Assembly (NCBI RefSeq): GCF_051401765.1
Contig: NW_027480595.1
Span: 620,001-684,000, forward strand
Direction: 5' to 3'
Source of the DNA: Calliopsis andreniformis
Lineage: Eukaryota > Arthropoda > Insecta > Hymenoptera > Andrenidae
Length of the DNA stretch: 64,000 bases
Below the pieces are notes generated by a model. The model saw nothing but the letters and a program-made list of their open reading frames with translations, did no database searches and was not told the origin of the DNA. The position numbers and the translations under genes are program-made. The first letter of the stretch is position 1. Each line of letters opens with the position of its first letter. Below are positions 26,020 through 38,908 of this stretch, piece after piece.

Positions 26020-27690
26020 TTGGGGATTGAAGATTGAGGATTGAGGATTGTAGATTGAGGATAGAGGATTGAGTATTCGGGATTGAGGATTGAGGATTGT
26101 AGATTGAGGATTGAGGATTGATGATTAAAGATTGAGTGTTGAGGATTGAAGATTGAGGATTGATGATTGGGGATTGAGGACTGAGGATTGAGGATTGAGG
26201 ATTGAGTATTCATGATTGAGGATTGAGGATTGTAGATTGAGGATTGAGGATTGATGATTAAAGATTGAGTGTTGAGGATTGAAGCTTGAGGATTGATGAT
26301 TGGGGATTGAGGACTGAGGATTGAGGATTGAGGATTGAGTATTGAAGGCTGAGGATTGATGATTGAGGATTGAGGATTGAGGATTGAGGGTTGAGTATTG
26401 AGGACTGAGGGTTGAAGATGAGGATTGATGATTGAGGTTTAAAGATTGAGTATTGAGGATTGAAGATTGAAGATTGAGAATTGAGGATTGAGGATTGAAC
26501 ATTGAGGACTGAGTGTTGAGGGTTGAGTGATGAGAATTGATGTTTGTGGATAGGGATTTGAAGATTGCAGATTCAGTATTGTGTATTGTAAACTGTGAAT
26601 TGAGGATATTCTATTGAGGATTGGGGATTGTCACCTGATTGTTGAGGACTGAGGGCTGAAGATTGAGGAGTCAGGATTGAGGATTCAGAATTGAGGTTTG
26701 AGGACTGAGGATTGAGGATTGAAAATTGATTATTGAGGATTGAGGATTGGGGATTGAGGATTGAGGATTGAGGATTGAAGATTGACTATTGAGGATTGAA
26801 GATTGAGGATTGAGAACTGAGGATTGAGGATTGAGTATTGAGGATTGAGGATTGAGGATTAAAGATTGAGTATTGAGGATTGAAGGTTGAGGATTGTGGA
26901 TTGAAGATTGAGTATTGAGGATTGAAGATTGAGGATTGAGGATTGAGGATTGAGAATTGACGATGAGGTCTGAGGGTGAGGATTGAGGTTTGAGGACTGA
27001 GGACTGAGGATTGAGGATTGAGAATTGAGGATTGTGGATTGAGGATTGAGGATTGAAGATTGAGGATTGGGTATTGAGGATTGAACATTGAGGATTGAGG
27101 ATTGAGGATCGAGGATTGCGGATTGAGGATTGAAGATTGAATATTGATGATTGAAGATTGAGGATTGAGGATTGAGGGTTGTGGATTGAGGACGAGGACT
27201 GAGTGTTGAGTATTGATGTTTGAGGTCTGATGATTGAGGATTGAGGATTGAGAATTGAAGATTGAGGATTGAGGGTTGAGGATTGAGGATTGAGGATTGA
27301 TGGTTGATGATTGAGGATTGAGGATTGAGTATTGAAGATTGAGAATTGAGGATTGAATGTTGAGGATTGAGGAATGAGGTTTGAGGATTGAGGACGATGG
27401 CTGAAGGTTGAGGGTTGAGGTTTTAGGACTGAGGACTGAGGATTGAGGATTGAGAATTGAGGATTGAGGATTGGGGATTGAAGATTGGGGATTGGTAATT
27501 GAGGATTGAAGAATGAGGATTCAGGATTGAGGATTGATGATTGGTGATTGAAGATTGAGTATTGAGGATTGAAGATTGAGTATTGATGATTGAAGATTGA
27601 GGATTGAGGGTTGAGGGTTGAGGGTTGCGGACGAGGACTGACGGTTGAGGATTGATGTTTGAGGATTGAGGGTTGAGGACTGAGGACTGA
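25850..27690. repeat. 1842-bp tandem duplication, copy 1
   Basis: Landmarks repeat at 1842 bp: GATTTAGG at 25983 and 27825, anchor cores at 26606 and 28448. I noted at least six single-base differences, near 26074, 26209, 26282, 26669, 26883 and 27409. Inside, a 133-bp segment is duplicated (ATTGTAG starts at 26097 and 26230). It shares its anchor flank with 2.1 kb and 12.0 kb, including ATTGTAAACTGTG. Left limit approximate. Confidence 0.88.
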
Positions 27691-29533
27691 GGATTGAGGA
27701 TTGAGAATTGAGGATTGATGGTTGAGTATTGAGGATTGAGGATTGAGGATTGAGAATTGAGGATTGAGGATTGAGGATTGAAGATTGAGGATTGGGTATT
27801 GAGGATTGAAGAATGAGGACTGAGGATTTAGGATTGAGGATCGAGGAATGAAGATTGAGTATTGGGGATTGAAGATTGAGGATTGAGGATTGTAGATTGA
27901 GGATAGAGGATTGAGTATTCAGGATTGAGGATTGAGGATTGTAGATTGAGGATTGAGGATTGATGATTAAAGATTGAGTGTTGAGGATTGAAGATTGAGG
28001 ATTGATGATTGGGGATTGAGGACTGAGGATTGAGGATTGAGGATTGAGTATTCAGGATTGAGGATTGAGGATTGTAGATTGAGGATTGAGGATTGATGAT
28101 TAAAGATTGAGTGTTGAGGATTGAAGATTGAGGATTGATGATTGGGGATTGAGGACTGAGGATTGAGGATTGAGGATTGAGTATTGAAGGCTGAGGATTG
28201 ATGATTGAGGATTGAGGATTGAGGATTGAGGGTTGAGTATTGAGGACTGAGGGTTGAAGATGAGGATTGATGATTGAGGTTTAAAGATTGAGTATTGAGG
28301 ATTGAAGATTGAAGATTGAGAATTGAGGATTGAGGATTGAACATTGAGGACTGAGTGTTGAGGGTTGAGTGATGAGAATTGATGTTTGTGGATAGGGATT
28401 TGAAGATTGCAGATTCAGTATTGTGTATTGTAAACTGTGAATTGAGGATATTCTATTGAGGATTGGGGATTGTCACCTGATTGTTGAGGACTGAGGGCTG
28501 AAGATTGAGGATTCAGGATTGAGGATTCAGAATTGAGGTTTGAGGACTGAGGATTGAGGATTGAAAATTGATTATTGAGGATTGAGGATTGGGGATTGAG
28601 GATTGAGGATTGAGGATTGAAGATTGACTATTGAGGATTGAAGATTGAGGATTGAGAACTGAGGATTGAGGATTGAGTATTGAGGATTGAGGATTGAGGA
28701 TTAAAGATTGAGTATTGAGGATTGAAGATTGAGGATTGTGGATTGAAGATTGAGTATTGAGGATTGAAGATTGAGGATTGAGGATTGAGGATTGAGAATT
28801 GACGATGAGGTCTGAGGGTGAGGATTGAGGTTTGAGGACTGAGGACTGAGGATTGAGGATTGAGAATTGAGGATTGTGGATTGAGGATTGAGGATTGAAG
28901 ATTGAGGATTGGGTATTGAGGATTGAACATTGAGGATTGAGGATTGAGGATCGAGGATTGCGGATTGAGGATTGAAGATTGAATATTGATGATTGAAGAT
29001 TGAGGATTGAGGATTGAGGGTTGTGGATTGAGGACGAGGACTGAGTGTTGAGTATTGATGTTTGAGGTCTGATGATTGAGGATTGAGGATTGAGAATTGA
29101 AGATTGAGGATTGAGGGTTGAGGATTGAGGATTGAGGATTGATGGTTGATGATTGAGGATTGAGGATTGAGTATTGAAGATTGAGAATTGAGGATTGAAT
29201 GTTGAGGATTGAGGAATGAGGTTTGAGGATTGAGGACGATGGCTGATGGTTGAGGGTTGAGGTTTTAGGACTGAGGACTGAGGATTGAGGATTGAGAATT
29301 GAGGATTGAGGATTGGGGATTGAAGATTGGGGATTGGTAATTGAGGATTGAAGAATGAGGATTCAGGATTGAGGATTGATGATTGGTGATTGAAGATTGA
29401 GTATTGAGGATTGAAGATTGAGTATTGATGATTGAAGATTGAGGATTGAGGGTTGAGGGTTGAGGGTTGCGGACGAGGACTGACGGTTGAGGATTGATGT
29501 TTGAGGATTGAGGGTTGAGGACTGAGGACTGAG
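27691..29533. repeat. 1842-bp tandem duplication, copy 2
   Basis: This copy follows copy 1 directly in the same orientation. The first difference in length is one extra ATTGAGG near 27735. The copies diverge near 29533, where GGATAGAGG replaces GGATTGAGG. The right end (29363-29557) resembles the 13.9, 18.5 and 22.9 kb segments, linking it with the 4.4-kb HOR family. Confidence 0.87.
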
Positions 29534-32500
29534 GATAGAGGATTGAGGATGGAGCATTGAGGATTGAAGATTGAGGACTGGGGATTGAGGACTGAAGATT
29601 GAGGATTAAGGATTGAGGATTGGTGATTGAGGATCTAGGACTGAATATTGATTATTGAGGATTAAAGATTGAGGATTGAGGATTGAGGATTGAGAATTGA
29701 GAATTGAGGATGAGGGCTGAGGGTTGAGGATTGAGGCTTGAGGACTGAGGACTGAGGATTGAGGATTGAGAATTGAGGATAGAGGATTGAGGATTGAAGA
29801 TTGGGGATTGGTAACTGAGGATTGAAGAATGAGGATTCAGGATTGAGGATTGATGATTGGGGATTGAAGATTGAGTATTGAGGATTGAAGATTGAGTATT
29901 GGGTTTTGAGGATTGAAGTATGAGTATTGAGGATTGAGGATTGAGGATTGAGGATTGAAGATTGAGTATTGAGGATTGAAGATTGAGGATTGAGGACTGA
30001 GGATTGAGGATTGAGTATTGAGGATTGAGGTTTGAGGATTAAAGACTGAGTATTGAGGATTGAAGATTGAGGATTGTGGATTGAAGATTGAGTATTGAGG
30101 TTTGAAGATTGAGGATTGAGGATTGAGGATTGAGAATTGACGATGAGGTCTGATGGTTGAGGATTGAGGTTTGAGGACTGAGGACTGAGGATTGAGGATT
30201 GAGAATTGAGGATTGAGGATTGAGGATTGAAGATTGAGGATTGGGTATTGAGGACTGAGGATTGAGGATTGAGTATAGAGGATTGAGGATTGAGGATTAA
30301 AGATTGAGTATTGAGGATTGAGGATTGAGGATTGAAGTTTGAGTATTGAGGATTGAAGATTGAGTATTGAGGATTGAGGATTGAGGATTGAGGATTGAAG
30401 ATTGAGGATTGGGGACTGAGTGTTGAGGGTTGTGTGATGAGAATTGATGTTTGTGGATAGATATTTGAAGATTGCAGATTGAGCATTGAGTATTGAAAGC
30501 TGTGAATTGATGATATTCTATTGAGGATTGAGAATTGACAACCGATAGTTGAGGACTGAGGGCTGAAGATTGAGGATTCAGGATTGAGAGTTCAGAATTG
30601 ATGATTGAGGACTGAGGACTGAGGATTGAAGATTGAGTATTGAGGATTGAAGATTGAGGATTAAGGATTGAGGAATTGGGATTGAGGATCTAGGATTGAA
30701 AATTGATTATTGAGGATTGAAGATTGAGGGTTGAGGATTGAGAATTGAGAATTGAGGATAAGGACTGAGGGTTGAGGATTGAGGTTTGAGGAATGAGGAT
30801 TGAGGATTGAAGATTGAGGGTTGAGGATTGAGGATTGAGAATTGAGAATTGAGGATGAGGACTGAGGGTTGAAGAATGAGGATTGAGGATTGAGGATTCA
30901 GGATTGAGGATTGAAGATTGAGGATTGACGATTGAGTATTGAGGATTGAGGATTGACGACTGAGGATTGAGGATTGAGGACTGATGATTGCGGATTGAGT
31001 ATTGAAAATTGAGTATTGAGGATTGAATATTGAGGATTGTAGATTGGGGATTGAGGATTGAAGATTGAGTATTGAGGATTGAAGATTAAGGATTGAGGAT
31101 TGACGGTTGAGGATTGAGGATTGAGGTTTGAGGATTGACGATGAGGGATGAGGGTTGAGGATTGAGGTTTGAGGTCTGAGGACTGAGGATTGGGGATTGA
31201 GAATTGATGATTGAGGATTGAGGATTGAAGATTGAGGATTGGGTATTGAGGATTGAAGAATGAGGATTGAGGATTGAGGATTGAGGATAGGGGACTGAGG
31301 ATTGAAGATTCAGGATTGAGGATTGAGGATTGAGGATTGAGGATTGAGGATTGATGATTCACTATTGAGGATCGAGGATTGAGAATTGAGGATTGACGAT
31401 TGAACATTGAGGACTGAGTGTTGAGGGTTGAGTGATGAGAATTGATGACTGTGGATAGAGATTTGAAGATTGCAGATTGAGTACTGAGTATTGAAAACTG
31501 TGAATTGAGAATATTATACTGAGGATTGAGGATTGACAACTGATTGTTGAGGACTGAGGGCTGAAGGTTGAGGATTCAGGATTGAGGATTCAGAATTGAG
31601 GTTTGAGGACTGAGGATTGAGGATTGAAGATTGAGTATTGAGGATTGAAGGTTGAGGATTGAGGTTGAGGATTGAGGATTGAGGATGAGGGCTGAGGGTT
31701 GAGGATTGATGTTTGAGGACTGAGGTCTGAGGATTGAGTATTGAGAATTGAGGATTGAGGATTGAGTATTGAAGATTGAGGATTGGGTACTGAGGATTGA
31801 AGAATGAGGATTGAGGATTGAGGATTCAGGATTGTGGATTGAATATTGAGTATTGAGGATTGAAGACTGACGATTGAGTATTGAGGATTGAGGATTGAGG
31901 ATTGAGAATTGAGGACTGATGATTGAGTATTGATGGTTGAAGATTGAGGATTGAGGATTGTGGATTGAGGATTGAGGATTGAAGGTTGAGGATTGTGGAC
32001 TGAGTGTTGAGGGTTGTGTGATGAGAATTGATGTTTGTGGATAGATATTTGAAGATTGCAGATTGAGCATTGAGTATTGAAAACTGTGAATTGATAATAT
32101 TCTATTGAGGATTGAGAATTGACAGCTGATTGTTGAGGACTGAGGGCTGAAGATTGAGGATTCAGGATTGAGAATTCAGAATTGAGGATTGAGGACTGAG
32201 GACTGAGGATTGAAGACTGAGTATTGAGGATTGAAGATTGAGGATTAAGGATTGAGGATTGGGGATTGAGGATCTAGGATTGAAAATTGATTATAGAGGA
32301 TCGAAGGTTGAGGATTGACGATTGAGGATTGAGAATTGAGAATTGAGGATAAGGACTGAGGGTTGAGGATTGAGGTTTGAGGAATGAGGATTGAGGATTG
32401 AGGGTTGAGGATTGAAGATTGAGTATTGATGATTGAAGATTGAGGATTGAGGATTGAGGGTCGAGGATTGAGGACGAGGACTGACAGTTGAGGATTGTGG

Positions 32501-32589
32501 TTTGAGGATTGAGGGTTGAGGATTGAGAATTGAGGATGAGAACTGAGGTTTGAGGACTGAAGTTTGAGGAATGAGGATTGAGGATTGAG

Positions 32590-33523
32590 GATTGAGGATT
32601 GAGGATTGAGGATTGAGTATTGAAGGTTGAGGATTGATGACTGAGGATTGAGGATTGCGGATTGACGATTGAGGATTGAGGATTGAGGGTTGAAGTTTGA
32701 GGATTGAGGGTTGAGGGTTGAGGATTTAAGATTGAATATTGAGGATTGAAGATTGAGGATTCAGAATTGAGGTTTGAGGACTGAGGATTGAGGATTGAAG
32801 ATTGAGTATTGAGGATTGAAGATTGAGGATTGAGGATTGAGGATGGAGGATTGAAGAGAGAGGACTGAGTGTTGAGGATTGAGTGTTGAGAATTGATGTT
32901 TGAGGGTTGAGATTTGATTATTGATTTTTGTGGATTGAGTATTGAACGATGAGAATTCAGGGTATTCTATTGAGCATTGAGAATTGAGTATTGATTGTTG
33001 AGTATTGAGGATTGATGGTTGAGGGTTTTGTGTTGAATATTGAGGATTGAGGATTGAGGATTGAGGATTGAGGATTGAGGATTGAGGATTGAAGATTGAG
33101 TATTGAGAATTGAAGGTTGAGGACTGAGGATTGAGGATTGAGGATTGAGGGTTGAAGATTGAGGATTGGGGATTGAGGATTGACGATTGAGGATTGAGTA
33201 TTGATGATCGAGAATTGAGGACTGAGGATTGGAGATTGAGTATTGAGGATTGAAGATTGAGGATTGACGATTGGGGATTGAAGATTGAGGACTGAGGATT
33301 GAGGTTTGAGGATTGAGCATTGAGGATTGAAGATTGGGGACTGGGGATTGAGGATTGAAGATTGAGGATTAAGGATTGAGGATTGGGGATTGGAGATCTA
33401 GGATTGGAGATTGATTATTGAGGATTGATGATTGAGGTTTGAGGTTTGAGGATTGAGAATTGAGAATTCAGGATGAGGACTGAGGGTTGAGGATTGAGGT
33501 TTGAGGTACGAGGATTGAGGATT
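32590..33523. repeat. Duplication with 1580-bp spacing, copy 1
   Basis: It shares its order of variants with about 34170-35103: TGAAGGTTGAGG at 32621 and 34201, type II anchor core at 32962 and 34542, and GGATGAGGAC at 33471 and 35051. Both contain the rare TTTTGTGTTG. Several single-base differences exist, for example TTGATTTTTG at 32924 against TTGACTTTTG in the second copy. About 650 bp of other satellite separates the copies. Confidence 0.82.
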
Positions 33524-34169
33524 GAGGATTGAGGATTGATGATTGAGGATTGAGGAATGAGGATTGAGGATTGAGGATTGAGGATTGAGTATTGAAGATT
33601 GAGAATTGATGATTGGGGATTGAGGATTGAGGATTGGGGATTGAGTATTGAGGACTGAGGATTGAAGATTGAGGATTGAGGATTGAGGATTAAAGATTGA
33701 GTACTGAGGATTGAAGATTGAGAACTGAGGATTGAGGATTGAACATTGAGGACTCAGTGTTGAGGGTTGAGTGATGAGAATTGATGTTTGTGGATAGAGA
33801 TTTGAAGATTCCAGATTGAGTATTGTGTATTGAAAACTGTGAATTGAGGATACTCTATTGAGGATTGAGGATTGTCACCTGATTGTTGAGGACTGAGGGC
33901 TGAAGATTGACGATTCAGGATTGGGGAGTCAGAATTGAGGTTTGTGGACTGAGGATTGAGGATTGAGGATTGAAGATTGAGTATTGAGGATTGAAGATTG
34001 AGGATTCAGGATTGAGGATTGAGGATTGAGGATTGAGGATGAGAGCTGTGCGTTGAGGATTGAGGTTTGAGGTCTGAGGACTGAGGAATGAGGATTGAGA
34101 ATTGGGGATTGAGGATTGAGTATTGACGATTGAGGATTGGGTATTGAGGATTGAAGGATGAGGCTTGAG

Positions 34170-35103
34170 TATTGAGGATTGAGGATTGAGGATTGAGTAT
34201 TGAAGGTTGAGGATTGATGACTGAGGATTGAGGATTGCGGATTGACGATTGAGGATTGAGGATTGAGGGTTGAAGTTTGAGGATTGAGGGTTGAGGGTTG
34301 AGGATTGAAGATTGAATATTGAGGATTGAAGATTGAGGATTCAGAATTGAGGTTTGAGGACTGAGGATTGAGGATTGAAGATTGAGTATTGAGGATTGAA
34401 GATTGAGGATTGAGGATTGAGGATGGAGGATTGAAGAGAGAGGACTGAGTGTTGAGGATTGAGTGTTGAGAATTGATGTTTGAGGGTTGAGATTTGATTA
34501 TTGACTTTTGTGGATTGAGTATTGAACGATGAGAATTCAGGGTATTCTATTGAGTATTGAGAATTGAGGATTGATTGTTGAGTTTTGAGGATTGATGGTT
34601 GAGGGTTTTGTGTTGAATATTGAGGATTGAGGATTGAGGATTGAGAATTGATGATTGAGGATTGAGGATTGAAGATTGAGTATTGAGAATTGAATGTAGA
34701 GGATTGAGGATTGAGGATTGAGGATTGAGGATTGAAGATTGAGGATTGGGGATTGAGGATTGACGATTAAGGATTGAGTATTGATGATCGAGAATTGAGG
34801 ATTGAGGATTGAAGATTGAGTATTGAGGATTGAAGATTGAGGATTGAGGATTGGGGATTGAAGATTGAGGACTGAGGATTGAGGATTGAGGATTGAGCAT
34901 TGAGGATTGAGGATTGGGGACTGGGGATTGAGGATTGAAGATTGAGGATTAAGGATTGAGGATTGGGGAGTGGAGAGCTAGGATTGGAGATTGATTATTG
35001 AGGATTGAAGATTGAGGGTTGAGGTTTGAGGATTGAGAATTGAGAGTTCAGGATGAGGACTGAGGGTTGAGGATTGAGGTTTGAGGTACGAGGATTGAGG
35101 ATT
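34170..35103. repeat. Duplication with 1580-bp spacing, copy 2
   Basis: Partner of 32590-33523. Its right part continues into a segment (about 34990-35770) that recurs at about 45240-45980 with an offset of 10248 falling to 10234 bp, so this copy is the closer relative of the 45 kb segment. Landmarks shared with 45 kb include GAGGTACGAGG and ATTGAGCGTTGTGG. Confidence 0.8.
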
Positions 35104-36099
35104 GGGGATTGAGGACTGAGGATTGAGGATTGACTATTGAGGATTGAGGATTGAGGATTGAAGATTGAGTATTGAGGATTGAAGATTGAGGATTGCGCAT
35201 TGAAGGTTGAGTATTGAGGGTTGAAGATTGAGGATTGAGGATTGAGGATTGAGGATTGAGGATTGAGAATTGACGATGAGGGCTGAGGGTTGAGGATTGA
35301 GGTTTGAGGACTGAGGACTGAGGATTGAGGATTGAGAATTGAGGACTGTAGATTGAGGATTGAGGATTGAAGATTGAGGATTGGGTATTGAGTATTGAGC
35401 ATTGAGTATTGAGGATTGAGGATCGAGGATTGAGGATTGAGGATTGAAGATTGAATATTGATGATTGTAGATTGAGGATTGAGGATTGAGCGTTGTGGAT
35501 TGAGGACGAGGACTGAGTGTTGAGTATTGATGTTTGAGGTCTGAGGATTGAGGATTGAGGATTGAGAATTGAGGATTGAGGATTGAGGATTGAAGATTGA
35601 GGATTGGGTATTGAGGATTGAAGAATGAGGACTGAGGATTTAGGATTGAGGATTGAGGATTGAAGATTGAGTATTGAGGATTGAAGATTGAGTATTGAGG
35701 GTTGAAGATTGAGGACTGTGCATTGAAGATTGAGTACTGAGGATTGAAGATTGAGAATTGAGGATTGAGCATTGAACATTGAGGACTGAGTGTTCAGGGT
35801 TGAGTGATGAGAATTGATGTTTGTGGATAGAGATTTGAAGATTCCAGATTGAGTATTGTGTATTGAAATCTGTGAATTGAGGATATTCTATTGAGGATTG
35901 AGGATTGAAGATTGAGTATTGAGGATTGAAGATTGAGTATTGAGGATTGAGGATTGAGGATTGAGGACTGAGGATTGAGGATTGAGGATTGAGAATTGAA
36001 GATTGAGGAATGAGGACTGGGGATTGAGTATTGAGGATTGAGGATTGAAGATTGAGGATTGAGGATTGAGGATTGAGGATTGAGGATTGAGGATTGAGG

Positions 36100-38801
36100 A
36101 TTGAGGATTGAGGATTGAGGATTGAGTATTGAGGATTGTGGATTGAGGATTGAAGATTGAGGATTGGGGACTGAGTGTTGAGGGCTGTGTGATGAGAATT
36201 GATATTTGTGGATAGATATTTCAATATAGCAGATTGAGCATTGAGTATTGAAAGCTGTGAATTGAGGATATTCTATTGAGGATTGAGGATAGTCAACTGA
36301 TTGTTGAGGATTGAGGGCTGACGATTGAGGATACAGGATTGAGGATTCAGAATTGAGGTTTGAGGACTGAGGATTGAGGATTGAAGATTGATTATTGAGG
36401 ATTGAGGATTGTGGATTGAGGATTGAAGATTGAGGATTGGGTTTTGAGGATTGAAGTATGAGGATTGAGGATTGAGGATTGAGGATTGAGGATTGAATAT
36501 TGAGTATTGAGGATTGAAGATTGAGGATTGAGGACTGAGGATTGAGGATTGAGTATTGAGGATTGAGGATTGAGGATTAAAGACTGAGTATTGAGGATTG
36601 AAGATTGAGGATTGTGGATTGAAGATTGAGTATTGATGTTTGAAGATTGAGGATTGAGGATTGAGGATTGAGAATTGACGATGAGGTCTGAGGGTTGAGG
36701 ATTGAGGTTTGAGGACTGAGGACTGAGGATTGAGGATTGAGAATTGAGGATTGAGGATTGAGGATTGAAGATTGAGGATTGGGTATTGAGGACTGAGGAT
36801 TGAGGATTGAGTATAGAGGATTGAGGATTGAGGATTAAAGATTGAGTATTGAGGATTGAGGATTGAGGATTGAAGTTTGAGTATTGAGGATTGAAGATTG
36901 AGGATTGAGGATTGAGGATTGAGGATTGAGGATTGAAGATTGAGGATTGGGGACTGAGTGTTGAGGGTTGAGTTATGAGAATTGATGTTTGTGGATAGAT
37001 ATTTGAAGATTGCATATTGAGCATTGAGTATTGAAAACTGTGAATTGATGATATTCTATTGAGGATTGAGAATTGACAACTGATTGTTGAGGACTGAGGG
37101 CTGAAGATTGAGGATTCAGGATTGGGAATTCAGAATTGATGATTGAGGACGGAGGACTCAGGGTTGAAGATAGAGTATTGAGGATTGAAGATTGAGGATT
37201 AAGGATTGAGGATTGGGGATTGAGGATCTAGGACTGAAAATCGATTATTGAGGGTTGAAGATTGAGGATTGAGGATTGAGGATTGAGAATTGAGAATTGA
37301 GGATAAGGACTGAGGGTTGAGGATTGAGGTTTGAGGAATGAGGATTGAGGATAGAGGATTGAGGATTGAAGATTGAGTATTGATGATTGAAGATTGAGGA
37401 TTGAGGATTGAGGGTTGAGTATTGAGGACGAGGACTGACAGTTGGGGATTGTGGTTTGAGGATTGAGGTTTGAGGATTGTGAATTGAGGATGAGAACTGA
37501 GGTTTGAGAATTGAGGTTTGAGGAATGAGGATTGAGGATTGAGGATTGAGGATTGGGGACTGAGTGTTGAGGGTTGAGTTATGAGAATTGATGTTTGTGG
37601 ATAGATATTTGAAGATTGCAGATTGAGCATTGAGTATTGAAAACTGTGAATTGATGATATTCTATTGAGGATTGAGAATTGACAACTGATTGTTGAGGAC
37701 TGAGGGCTGAAGATTGAGGGTTCAGGATTGGGAATTCAGAATTGATGATTGAGGACTGAGGACTGAGGGTTGAAGATAGAGTATTGAGGATTGAAGATTG
37801 ACGATTGAGGTTTGAGGATTGAGGATTGAGGATTGAGGATTGAAGATTGAGGATTGGGGACTGAGTGTTGAGGGTTGAGTTATGAGAATTGATGTTTGTG
37901 GATAGATATTTGAAGATTGCAGATTGAGCATTGAGTATTGAAAACTGTGAATTGATGAAATTCTATTGAGGATTGAGAATTGACAACTGATTGTTGAGGA
38001 CTGAGGGCTGAAGATTGAGGATTCAGGATTGGGAATTCAGAATTGATGATTGAGGATAAGGACTGAGGGTTGAGGATTGAGGTTTGAGGTATGAGGATTG
38101 AGGATTGAGGATTGAGGATTGAAGATTGAGTATTGAGGATTGAAGATTGAGGATTGAGGACTGAGGATTGAGGATTGAGTATTGAGGATTGATGATTGAG
38201 TATTGAGGACTGAAGATTGAGGATTGAGGTTTGAAGGATTGAGGATTGAGGATTGATGACTGAGGATTGAGGATTGAGTATTGAAGGCTGAGGATTGATG
38301 ACTGAGGATCGAGGATTGAGGATTGAAGATTGAGGATTGAGGATTGAGGATTGAAGGTTGAGTGTTGAGTATTGAAGGTTGAGGATTGAGGATTGAGGAT
38401 TGAGGATGATGTCTGAGGTTTGAGGTTTGAGGTTTGAGTATTGAATCCTGAGAATTCAGGATGTTCTATTGAGGATTGAGGATTGAGGATTGATGATTGA
38501 GGATTGAAGATTGAGGATTGAGGATTGAGGATTGACGCTTGAGGATTGAGGGTTGAGGATGGAGGATAGAAGAGAGAGTACCGCGTGTTGAGGATTGAGT
38601 GATGAGAATTGATGTTTGAGGATTGAGATTTGAGTATTGAATATTGTGGATTGAGTATTGAACCATGAGAATTCAGGATACTCTATTGAGTATTGAGAAT
38701 TGAGGATTCATGGTTGAGTATTGAGGATTGGTGGTTGAGGGTTGTGTGTTGAATATTGAGGATTGAGGATTGAGGATTGAGGATTGAGGATTGAAGATTG
38801 A
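36100..38801. repeat. 2.81-kb tandem duplication, copy 1
   Basis: Matches 38909-41617 at an offset of 2809 bp, rising to 2816 bp after one extra heptamer (GAGGTAT doubled) in copy 2. Anchor cores at 36268, 37051, 37657, 37958, 38461 and 38678 all have partners. Three anchors in the middle (37051, 37657, 37958) share GATAGATATTTG and lie 606 and 301 bp apart, an internal amplification. AAATTCT at 37958 is a private variant also present in copy 2. Confidence 0.92.
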
Positions 38802-38908
38802 TTATTGAGGATTGAGGATTGTGGATTGAGGATTGAAGATTGAGGATTGGGTTTTGAGGATTGAAGTATGAGGATTGAGGATTGAGGATTGAGGATTGAG
38901 GATTGAAT
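38802..38908. repeat. Short third fragment at the 2.81-kb junction
   Basis: This short segment and its left edge repeat the start of the internal part of the unit. GTTTTGAGGA occurs at 36441, 38851 and 39250, that is 2410 and 399 bp (57 heptamers) apart. The tandem junction thus lies between non-equivalent points of the unit, which fits out-of-step pairing between sister arrays. Confidence 0.75.

Larger units (their letters stand above)
29534..36099. repeat. Mosaic zone with little local tandem order
   Basis: Anchors at 30513, 31511, 32097, 32962, 33850, 34542 and 35883 are of mixed subfamily. 31511 has ATATTAT and 33850 has ATACTCT, though the flanks are type I. Segments recur elsewhere: part near 29.9-30.5 kb resembles 36.4-37.0 kb; 34.6-35.9 kb resembles 44.9-46.0 kb. 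No gene is visible. The zone contains the 1580-bp-spaced duplication listed separately. Confidence 0.75.
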
